Assembly: GCA_905202605.1 (NCBI GenBank)
Contig: CAJKSU010000075.1
Location: forward strand, 1-12,043
Length of the DNA stretch: 12,043 nt
Reading direction: 5' to 3'
DNA from: an uncultured Eubacteriales bacterium
GTDB lineage: Bacteria; Bacillota; Clostridia; Oscillospirales; Oscillospiraceae
Positions 6,411 to 11,992 of the stretch are shown piece after piece. The notes under the pieces are model-generated. The model was given only the letters and a program-made list of their open reading frames with translations, searched no databases and was not told the origin of the DNA. A program made the translations under genes and the position numbers. Each line of letters opens with the position of its first letter. Within the stretch, counting starts at the first letter, position 1.

Positions 6411-7922
6411 ATGAAGAAAGCGGAATCCATCCTTGTTCCAGTTCTGGCGCTGATCCTCACCTGTCTGTATCCCTGCGCATTCCAGTATTTACGAAATGCC
6501 GACGAGGCCGCACCGGGGGATATGCTGCCCATGCTGCTGATCTTTCTTGCCATGGGCGCGGCAGCGCTGCTGGTGAGCCTTTTAATCCTGCGGAGCTTCG
6601 CCAAGGCGGGGCTGTTTGCCAGCCTGTGCATGCTGGCGGCGGTCAACAGCGGCCTGCTGGGCGGGCTGTGTAAACGGCTGATTTCCGGCTTTCATGACCG
6701 ATATATTCTGATCCTGCTGGCTCTGATCCTTCTTGGTCTGCTATGGCTCATTCGGAAGAAGAACGTTCCGGCGGTGGAGCTGTGTCTGGTGATCTCCATA
6801 CTGTTCGGCGCATTGACCGTCGTCCAGATCATCCCCGCAGCGCCCACGCTCTGGAAGCAGCTCACCTTCCACCGGCAGGAAAGCACCATTGACCCGGAGG
6901 CCGTGGACTTCGGCGACGCCCAGCACCCCAACGTCTACTATTTTCTTGTGGACGAATACGGCGGCAGTGAGAATCTGGAACGGTATTACGACTATGACAA
7001 CCACGAATTTCTGGGCTTTCTAGAGGATCGCAGCTTCAATGTCTCCGGCACCACCAAAAACACCGAGTCCATCTGGACCGTCTCCATTATGCCCAACCTT
7101 TTAAACATGGACTACGTGGTGGATGACCTCAGCGAAAACAAAGCGGCCTATATGGACCGCTCCAATCTGGTAGAACTGTTCCGCCATAACGGCTATCAGG
7201 TCAATCTCATCAATCACCTCAATTTTGTCGGCACCAGCGGCTGCCATGTGCTCTCTCCCCGGCAGTATCCGGATACGATCTCCAAGTATATTTACCGGAA
7301 TAGTATTCTCTCCCAGATTCCCCAGCTGCGCAAACCCATGAGCCGCATTCTCGGCTTCCACAGTGAATGGGAGGAGGCACGGGTGCTGCAAACCATGTTT
7401 GACCTCATGGAAACCGCAGCAGATCATGTCGCTTCCTCCCCCACCCTGACCATTTCCTATGTCCAGTGTCCCCATTATCCGTTTCTGTTCGATGCTGTGG
7501 GCAATATCACCCCCCGCAAGGCGGACTTTGCGGATAAATCCATTTATTTAGATCAGCTTACCTATTTAAATACCGTGCTGGAGGCCTCCATCACCAACAT
7601 TTTGGAGCAGGATCCGGACGCCATCATCCTGCTGCAATCGGATCACGGGACCCGGTATCCCGGCCAGATGCTGATGTACAATGGCGGCCCGGACTATGAC
7701 CCGGTGCTGGAAACGCCCTATATGCAGAACGCATTGAACTGCGTCTATGTGGGCGGCAAGGCACTGGACATTGAGGGCATGTCCGGCATCAACACCCTGC
7801 GCACGGTCATGAATCAGGAATTCGGCACGGATTTTCCCATGCTGGAGCAGCCGGAGGGCTACACCTGCTACGGGAAGTCCTGGGCGGACACCCCGGACTG
7901 GCTGAAGGATTTGGACGGCTAA
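6411..7922 (+). CDS. Membrane-anchored sulfatase/alkaline-phosphatase-superfamily protein
   Basis: The 503-residue product has about five N-terminal transmembrane segments (near 6-26, 39-60, 64-85, 98-114 and 119-143) and a large, probably external, catalytic domain from about 172. Superfamily residues are visible: the first metal-binding D181 (YFLVDEYG), a probable nucleophile T223 in the TESIWTVSIM block, H355 in CPHYPF, and the SDHG motif (410-413). This plan matches LtaS and EptA-like enzymes, which move phosphoglycerol or phosphoethanolamine from a lipid onto a polymer, and uncharacterised sulfatase-like proteins near polysaccharide genes; a formylglycine sulfatase motif (CxPSR) is absent, arguing against a true sulfatase. 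The ATG at 6411 has GGAGGGG (6398-6404) 6 nt upstream and is preferred over an ATG at 6381. Its substrate is unknown. It lies next to the phosphatidylethanolamine genes. Confidence 0.82.
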   Translation: MKKAESILVPVLALILTCLYPCAFQYLRNADEAAPGDMLPMLLIFLAMGAAALLVSLLILRSFAKAGLFASLCMLAAVNSGLLGGLCKRLISGFHDRYILILLALILLGLLWLIRKKNVPAVELCLVISILFGALTVVQIIPAAPTLWKQLTFHRQESTIDPEAVDFGDAQHPNVYYFLVDEYGGSENLERYYDYDNHEFLGFLEDRSFNVSGTTKNTESIWTVSIMPNLLNMDYVVDDLSENKAAYMDRSNLVELFRHNGYQVNLINHLNFVGTSGCHVLSPRQYPDTISKYIYRNSILSQIPQLRKPMSRILGFHSEWEEARVLQTMFDLMETAADHVASSPTLTISYVQCPHYPFLFDAVGNITPRKADFADKSIYLDQLTYLNTVLEASITNILEQDPDAIILLQSDHGTRYPGQMLMYNGGPDYDPVLETPYMQNALNCVYVGGKALDIEGMSGINTLRTVMNQEFGTDFPMLEQPEGYTCYGKSWADTPDWLKDLDG

Positions 7923-7935
7923 GCGAATATACACA

Positions 7936-7979
7936 AAAAAGCATACGGGATCATTTTTCGTCGATCCCGTATGCTTTTT
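7936..7979. terminator. Bidirectional terminator between the sulfatase-family and symporter genes
   Basis: AAAAAGCATACGGGATC and GATCCCGTATGCTTTTT form a perfect 17-bp inverted repeat around a 10-nt loop (7953-7962). The A-run and T-run on the two sides serve the convergent genes in both directions. Confidence 0.9.
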
Positions 7980-7995
7980 ATTTTTCATGTGCCGG

Positions 7996-9405
7996 TTAGT
8001 CCGGCAGCTTCTCCGGATGCTCCGATGCGAAGTAATCCTTCACCAGCTTCACGACTGTACCAGACAGCAGCAGCAGTGCAATCAGGTTGGGAATCGCCAT
8101 CAGGCCGTTAAAGGTATCCGCAATATCCCAAAGCAGCCCCAGATCCGCCGTAGCGCCCAGAATGGACACAAAGGAATAGACCACAAGGAACGGACGCACC
8201 ACCTTATTGGTGGAGAACAGATACTCGATGCAGCGGGAGCCGTACAATCCCCAGCCGATGATGGTAGAAAACGCAAAACAGCACAGCGCCAGCGCTGTAA
8301 AGATCGACGCACAGCCGCCGTAGGTGGACGTAAAGCCGGAGATAGTTAGCTCCGCACCGGCCGCAGAACCGTAACTCACGGGCGTACCGCTGCACAGAAT
8401 TACCAGCGCCGTCAGAGTACAGATTACAATGGTGTCCGCAAAAACCTCGAAGATGCCGAACAGTCCCTGCTTTACAGGCTTCCGGGTATCTGCGCAGGCA
8501 TGAGCAATAGACCCTGTACCAAGACCAGCCTCATTGGAGAAAATACCTCTGGACACGCCCTTTTTCAGGCTCATGAACATGCTCCCCACCACACCGCCGG
8601 TAAACGCCATGGGATCAAATGCTCCGCCGATAATGGAGGCAAACACCTGAGGCACCCGCCGGTAGTTGATAATAACTACTCCTAGCGCCAGAATCACATA
8701 GAACAGCGCCATAAAGGGAACCAGCTTTTCCGATACGCTGCCAATGCGCTTAATGCCGCCCAGCAGCACCATGGCGACCAGCATGGCAACCACAATGCCA
8801 ATGGCCAGATTGACCATGGAGACCGCGCCGCTGCCCACAATGCCGTACTCCAAAAGGGGCGTATCAATGGCAGCCGTGATGGTGTTGACCTGAGTGGCGT
8901 TGCCGGTGCCGAACACCGTCATTACGCCGAACAGCGAATAGAGCATGGCAAGCCACTGCCACTTCTTCCCCAATCCGTTTTTAATGTAATACATGGGGCC
9001 GCCCACCAGATCGCCGTTGCTGTTCCGCTCCCGGAAATGAACTGCCAGGGTCACCTCAGAGAACTTGGTACACATGCCCAAGATTGCAGAGCACCACATC
9101 CAGAACACCGCGCCGGGGCCGCCAATGGCGATGGCGCCCGCCACACCGGCGATATTGCCGGTGCCTACCGTACCCGCAAGGGCTGTACAAACCGCCTGAA
9201 ATGGCGTCATTGCACCATCGGAGGCGTCCTTTTTCCGGAACATTCTTCCGATGGTGGTTTTAATGGCATAGGGAAACTTCCGAATCTGAATGAATTTCGT
9301 CCGTACACTCAGTAGAAGCCCAACCCCGATAATGCATATCATAGCAGGAACACCCCAAATGAAGTTGTTCACCGCCTGATTGATGGCTGTAATCATTTCG
9401 ACCAT
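7996..9405 (-). CDS. Sodium:alanine/glycine symporter, AgcS family
   Basis: This 469-residue, roughly 11-helix membrane protein imports alanine or glycine with sodium. Family signatures are clear: ALAGTVGTGNIAGVAGAIAIG (75-95), GGPGAVFWMW (95-104), GGPMYYIKNGLG (135-146), GIFSNEAGLGTGSIAHA (287-303) and WGLYGSRCIEYLF (385-397). The start chosen is the ATG at 9405: AGGAGG (9423-9418) lies 12 nt upstream, a slightly long spacing. An ATG at 9417 follows that site with no spacing, and one at 9432 has no suitable site; if used, either would add 4 or 9 residues rich in R and K. Its promoter carries an inverted repeat, so expression is probably controlled. It is a single-gene unit, flanked by a terminator and by a non-coding stretch. 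Which of alanine, glycine or a related amino acid is carried is not evident. Confidence 0.92.
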   Translation of the reverse strand: MVEMITAINQAVNNFIWGVPAMICIIGVGLLLSVRTKFIQIRKFPYAIKTTIGRMFRKKDASDGAMTPFQAVCTALAGTVGTGNIAGVAGAIAIGGPGAVFWMWCSAILGMCTKFSEVTLAVHFRERNSNGDLVGGPMYYIKNGLGKKWQWLAMLYSLFGVMTVFGTGNATQVNTITAAIDTPLLEYGIVGSGAVSMVNLAIGIVVAMLVAMVLLGGIKRIGSVSEKLVPFMALFYVILALGVVIINYRRVPQVFASIIGGAFDPMAFTGGVVGSMFMSLKKGVSRGIFSNEAGLGTGSIAHACADTRKPVKQGLFGIFEVFADTIVICTLTALVILCSGTPVSYGSAAGAELTISGFTSTYGGCASIFTALALCCFAFSTIIGWGLYGSRCIEYLFSTNKVVRPFLVVYSFVSILGATADLGLLWDIADTFNGLMAIPNLIALLLLSGTVVKLVKDYFASEHPEKLPD

Positions 9406-9442
9406 ATGAAAACGCATCCTCCTTTTCCGCATGCTCCCATCA

Positions 9443-9748
9443 GAGCAGTCTAAGGTATATTATAACATACCTTCTGCGGAAGGCACAGCGCTTTTGCATG
9501 TTAATGCCGTAAAAAAACATGGAAAAATGGCCATGGAAATTGTGACAATAGCGAATACTCATCGGCCTTAGGATGCAGTGTGGGATGTAGCCTCCACTAT
9601 TCCAATACACCGCTTGGTAATCCGAAGTACAACACCTGTAAATATGTTTTCCACACAGGCAGTCCCGTACCTCCGTTATAACCTCCCGCGCATGGTTGTA
9701 AGGGTGCCGCGCTCATCCCCCATGGCCTGATGGAAAGCTCTGTATCAT
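9443..9748 (-). pseudogene. Possible decayed small gene with an in-frame TGA, otherwise gene-free region
   Basis: The region 9474-9790 holds no intact gene. On the minus strand an AGGAG lies 6 nt before an ATG at 9748; 11 codons follow (MIQSFPSGHGG), then a TGA (9715-9713), and the same frame stays open for a further 90 codons to a TGA at 9440-9442, beginning ARHPYNHAREVITEVRDCL. A good start signal, one premature stop and protein-like composition suggest a broken gene or repeat remnant, but other frames are also open for long stretches and the 3' part overlaps the symporter promoter. I do not recognise the product. Near 9539-9549 there is a small palindrome, ATTGTGACAAT. No terminator for the 9791-10126 gene is evident here. 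Confidence 0.22.
9452..9473 (-). promoter_or_regulatory. Inverted repeat over the -10 box of the symporter promoter
   Basis: AAGGTAT and ATACCTT are perfect 7-bp arms around an 8-bp spacer. On the minus strand the spacer holds the consensus -10 hexamer TATAAT (9464-9459). No strong -35 is seen. A repressor dimer at this site would block the -10, so substrate- or nutrient-dependent control of the symporter is likely. The regulator is not identifiable. Confidence 0.5.
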
Positions 9749-9790
9749 GTCACTCTCCTGCTTGTAATTAAGGCTCGCTTCTTCTGGATA

Positions 9791-10126
9791 TCAAGCTGCT
9801 GCCTGATTTCTGGAAGAATAACGGTACAAGGCCGTCAGCCACTCTGAAATAGTAATCCCGTCTGCATTGGATCGGTGTGTAATCTCCTGAAATTTATCCG
9901 GTGATTTGGCCTTTGTCAGCACCATCACAGCGCGTATTCTGCGTACTACGCAAAATACACTGGTCTGATATACTCTGGCTACCTCCGGATAGATCCATCT
10001 TGCCGCCCAGAGCCGTCGATCCGGGTTGTTCTTCACCAACTGTACTGCACACTGCGTATAGCACACACCTTCGTAATACGGTTCAACCCCCAGCCGTTCC
10101 AACATTCTACCTTCATTCTCGTTCAC
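9791..10126 (-). CDS. Stand-alone Spo0A C-terminal-domain-like DNA-binding protein
   Basis: The 111-residue product resembles the DNA-binding (Spo0A_C, sigma-independent effector) domain of Spo0A along its length: RLGVEPYYEGVCYTQCAVQLV (11-31) parallels the IGVPAHIKGYQYLREAI region, IYPEVARVYQTS (45-56) parallels LYPDIAKKYNTT, and VVRRIRAVM (60-68) parallels the recognition helix VERAIRHAIE. There is no receiver domain, so it cannot be switched on by phosphorylation as Spo0A is. The GTG start at 10126 is preferred because AAGGAGG (10140-10134) lies 7 nt upstream; an ATG three codons in is out of frame. It is divergent from an HTH gene and has a near-consensus promoter (10234-10262) with a ~100-nt leader. 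It may control sporulation or stationary-phase genes, or only its own locus. The family match is by eye and fairly strong; the role is inferred. Confidence 0.72.
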   Translation of the reverse strand: MNENEGRMLERLGVEPYYEGVCYTQCAVQLVKNNPDRRLWAARWIYPEVARVYQTSVFCVVRRIRAVMVLTKAKSPDKFQEITHRSNADGITISEWLTALYRYSSRNQAAA

Positions 10127-10163
10127 GTTTCCTCCTCCTTTTGTTTTTTACTGTGCGAAAGAA

Positions 10164-10192
10164 TTGACAGCTGAGGCAACCTTTGATAAAAT
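10164..10192 (+). promoter_or_regulatory. Strong rightward promoter in the divergent regulator region
   Basis: TTGACA (10164-10169), exactly 17 bp and TAAAAT (10187-10192) give a near-perfect sigma-A promoter reading toward the HTH gene at 10456, with a start near 10199. It lies within the transcribed leader of the leftward gene, so the two promoters face each other. A ~257-nt leader would precede the HTH gene. Confidence 0.75.
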
Positions 10193-10194
10193 AT

Positions 10195-10220
10195 TGAGGA
10201 ACCTCATGTCTATTTCCTCA
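10195..10220. promoter_or_regulatory. TGAGGAA inverted repeat between the facing promoters
   Basis: TGAGGAA (10195-10201) and its complement TTCCTCA (10214-10220) flank a 12-bp spacer lying between the two predicted start points (near 10199 and 10227). Further direct copies or near-copies are at 10172-10178 (TGAGGCA), 10306-10312 (TGAGGAA) and 10365-10371 (TGAGGAG). It is a good operator candidate for one of the two flanking regulators; it could also form a 7-bp RNA hairpin. Confidence 0.45.
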
Positions 10221-10227
10221 GACAACG

Positions 10228-10284
10228 AAGGATATTATACGCTCTAATTTTCTGCTTGTCAGGATGCGGGGATATCCTTTTTTT
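10228..10284 (+). promoter_or_regulatory. Possible attenuator hairpin in the rightward leader
   Basis: AAGGATAT (10228-10235) is matched by ATATCCTT (10272-10279), which runs directly into a T-tract (10278-10284). A smaller alternative stem pairs AGGAT (10261-10265) with ATCCT. A transcript from the rightward promoter could therefore end after about 85 nt, or be attenuated. The left arm overlaps the -10 box of the leftward promoter, so an operator role for the same repeat is possible. The long loop makes strong termination uncertain. Confidence 0.35.
10234..10262 (-). promoter_or_regulatory. Strong leftward promoter of the Spo0A-domain gene
   Basis: On the minus strand CTGACA (10262-10257), 17 bp and TATAAT (10239-10234) form a near-consensus sigma-A promoter. 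The expected start near 10227 gives a ~100-nt leader before the GTG at 10126 and overlaps the first ~28 nt of the rightward transcript. TTCGACC at 10283-10289 (complement GGTCGAA) lies just upstream and differs by one base from the Spo0A box TGTCGAA. Confidence 0.72.
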
Positions 10285-10455
10285 CGACCAATTTGGTGAT
10301 ATTTCTGAGGAAGCCCGTGACGCCAATTTGGGTGCCGCAAATTGTGCTCCGTTTTTATTAGATTTGAGGAGAAATATTTTACGCCAAAATCCACAAAAGT
10401 ATGGAACATTTTTTCCTTGGCACAGTAGCAGTTATTTTTCGGAGGTGCAAACACC

Positions 10456-11061
10456 ATGGAAGAGTCTCGCATTGATCGGGTGTCCAGATTTTCAAAAATC
10501 TGGTGGCAATCCCGTGCGGATGCCGAGAAATCTCAGGAGTTTATGGCGCTTGGGCTGGGCGTGTCAAAGAAGACCGTCCAGAATTGGGAAAAAGGATTCA
10601 GCGCCCCAGATTTGTTTCAGGGGTCAGAATGGTTTCGAATTCTGGGACTCAATCCGCTGCCCTACTATCTTTCTTTTTTGTATCCGGAGCTATTCGGTGA
10701 GTTTTCGCCGGATGCTTCCGATGAGCAGGTGGATATCACCCTGCGTCGACTGCTGGATCAGGCCACTGACCGTGAAAAACGGGAGCTGCTGTTTCTGATG
10801 GCAGGAAAGCACGGCAGTTCATGGTATGCGCTGCTGCAAATGCTTACTGCACATTGTCATACCTCCATGCAGTGCCGTGTCGCTGCCGCCCGGATTATTC
10901 TGGAGAATTATGAAATGCTTCAGGAATCCGGCGAGTTAGTTTGCCCGGATAACGTTTTGCCGGAGCTTGATATTCTCCTCTGTGCCATTGCCAGTGGGAA
11001 ATCCGCCGCACAGCAAAAGCAGCTCGGCTATACCACTGTACCGTCCAAAGATCCCGATTGA
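10456..11061 (+). CDS. XRE-like helix-turn-helix protein with an unrecognised C-terminal domain
   Basis: The 201-residue product has an N-terminal helix-turn-helix at about 20-65: QSRADAEKSQEFMALGLGVS, then the recognition-helix segment KKTVQNWEKGFSAPD, typical of XRE-family repressors (conserved KKTVQNWE followed by a P). The C-terminal two thirds are helical and soluble with no transmembrane segment, with a mixed region at 86-160 that I do not recognise. The ATG at 10456 is preceded by GGAGGTG (10441-10447) at about 9 nt. The gene is divergent from the Spo0A-domain gene and shares its control region, so it is likely to bind that region. The divergence, the facing promoters and the HTH make autoregulation or mutual repression plausible. 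A hairpin at 11109-11145 may end its transcript. Nothing shows a phage or toxin-antitoxin partner. Confidence 0.75.
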   Translation: MEESRIDRVSRFSKIWWQSRADAEKSQEFMALGLGVSKKTVQNWEKGFSAPDLFQGSEWFRILGLNPLPYYLSFLYPELFGEFSPDASDEQVDITLRRLLDQATDREKRELLFLMAGKHGSSWYALLQMLTAHCHTSMQCRVAAARIILENYEMLQESGELVCPDNVLPELDILLCAIASGKSAAQQKQLGYTTVPSKDPD

Positions 11062-11108
11062 AGCATCCGCTGTTCTCCACGACATACGCAGCCGTACTTC
11101 ACCCATCG

Positions 11109-11145
11109 CCCCGATAAATTTGGTATTTTTCCATTTTTATCGGGG
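11109..11145. repeat. Long GC-capped hairpin after the HTH gene
   Basis: CCCCGATAAA and TTTATCGGGG are perfect 10-bp arms around a 17-nt A/T-rich spacer. It lies 48 bp after the HTH stop codon. No T-run follows, so intrinsic termination is doubtful; it may be a weak terminator, an RNA 3'-end stabiliser or a protein-binding palindrome. Confidence 0.5.
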
Positions 11146-11305
11146 ATTATCACAAGTTTTCTCACCTGTTCCGGCTGGTTTATATGCCTTCGCACATTGT
11201 CATCACTGGTGGATTCTACGGCGGTCTTTTACGAGAGCTTACTTTATGAGCCACGGCCAGCAACTATCTGGCTGCGTCATGCAGCCAAGACCACGCAAAG
11301 CACAA

Positions 11306-11333
11306 TGCCCGGCACAGCGTACTGTGCCGGGCA
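11306..11333 (-). terminator. Probable terminator of the Gly/Pro-rich protein gene
   Basis: TGCCCGGCACAG and CTGTGCCGGGCA form a perfect 12-bp stem with a 4-nt loop, 8 nt beyond the leftward stop codon. The downstream tract on the minus strand (TTGTGCTTTGC) is only partly T-rich, so the efficiency is uncertain. Between the HTH stop and this point (11062-11305) no gene is seen. Confidence 0.55.
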
Positions 11334-11341
11334 AAGCCGTT

Positions 11342-11782
11342 TTATTGGATCTTCTTGCCGTAAACCAGATTAGGGAAGCCCTTGCCGCCGCCAACGGAGA
11401 TCATTCCCTCGATGTCGCCGTTCTTGTCCACTCTGGCCCATACCTCCCAGCAGCCGGGGCCAGCGGGATATTCCACCTTAAAGAACTCGTCGCCGGTATA
11501 GTAGCCGAAGTTGATGGGCGTGCCGTCCGCCGTTCCCTTCAGGGTGCCGTCGGGCTGCGGCTCAAAGTCAAACAGGATCTCGCCCTCAAAGAAATGCTCC
11601 GGCGGGGTGCCGTGATCCTTTAGGGTCACCTGAGGCTTTTCCACCGCAGGGGGAGGACCGCCAGCCGGACCTTCAGGGCCGCCCTCAGGGCCGCCGGGAG
11701 GACCCCCCTGAAAATCCTCCCCATGCACCAGCGTCGGATCCGGAATCCATTTTTTAATAAAGTATTTTCCTGAAATCGCCAA
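11342..11782 (-). CDS. Small protein with a Gly/Pro/Glu-rich repeat, unrecognised
   Basis: The 146-residue product starts at a TTG (11782) with AAGGAGA (11798-11792) upstream at about 10 nt. An ATG at 11818 in the same frame would add 12 residues but has no ribosome site, and the longer frame up to 11968 runs into the promoter of the next gene. The chain has a short N-terminal segment (AISGKYFIKKWIPDPTLVHG), a low-complexity collagen-like stretch of GGP units (about 26-45) built partly from a 12-bp DNA repeat, and a C-terminal domain from about 52 with EGEILFDFEPQPDGTLKG (67-84) and CWEVWARVDKNGDIEGMISV (111-130). No signal peptide or membrane segment is seen and no family is recognised. The glycine-rich run may be a flexible linker. 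It is divergent from the gene starting at 11993. A weak TATACT (11852-11847) may be its -10 box. Confidence 0.62.
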   Translation of the reverse strand: MAISGKYFIKKWIPDPTLVHGEDFQGGPPGGPEGGPEGPAGGPPPAVEKPQVTLKDHGTPPEHFFEGEILFDFEPQPDGTLKGTADGTPINFGYYTGDEFFKVEYPAGPGCWEVWARVDKNGDIEGMISVGGGKGFPNLVYGKKIQ

Positions 11783-11928
11783 AATATTATATCTCCTTCC
11801 GTTGTTTGCTGATTCCATCTTACCGAATTTCGTGCAGTATTTCCAGAGTATATTTTTGCTGTTTTGTGTGATTTTTTGACTTTCAGACGGTTCAGATCCG
11901 GTTATTTGTGTTTTCTGTGAAGATTTTC

Positions 11929-11957
11929 TGGACATTTTGTGACCGGAACGATATAAT
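11929..11957 (+). promoter_or_regulatory. Strong promoter of the gene at the right edge
   Basis: TGGACA (11929-11934), 17 bp and TATAAT (11952-11957) form a near-consensus sigma-A promoter 36 bp before the ATG at 11993. Two TTTTGTGA-like direct repeats lie across its -35 region (11911-11920 and 11933-11942). Confidence 0.75.
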
Positions 11958-11976
11958 GAACACTGCAAAACGATTT

Positions 11977-11988
11977 AGGAGGTGATCC
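11977..11988 (+). promoter_or_regulatory. Unusually long Shine-Dalgarno sequence
   Basis: AGGAGGTGATCC can pair over 12 consecutive bases with the conserved 3' end of 16S rRNA (GGAUCACCUCCU). The GGAGG core is 10 nt from the ATG at 11993. Such full complementarity is far beyond the usual 5-7 bases and marks a gene with a very strong initiation signal. Confidence 0.75.
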
Positions 11989-11992
11989 CCGG

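Noticed and set aside
10283..10289. A Spo0A box (TTCGACC, complement GGTCGAA) near the leftward promoter
   Set aside because: It has one mismatch to TGTCGAA and is a single copy, which is expected by chance; kept only as a note.
10256..10798. A 180-codon plus frame overlapping the HTH gene
   Set aside because: It starts in the leader hairpin with no ribosome site and overlaps the HTH frame, which has the recognisable helix-turn-helix and a good Shine-Dalgarno.
10967..11623. A 218-codon plus frame
   Set aside because: It starts inside the HTH gene with no start signal and runs antisense through the Gly/Pro-rich gene and its terminator.
11783..11968. N-terminal extension of the Gly/Pro-rich protein up to an ATG at 11968
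   Set aside because: It would overlap the divergent promoter, is low-complexity Ser/Lys/Gln, and lacks a ribosome site; the TTG at 11782 has AAGGAGA.
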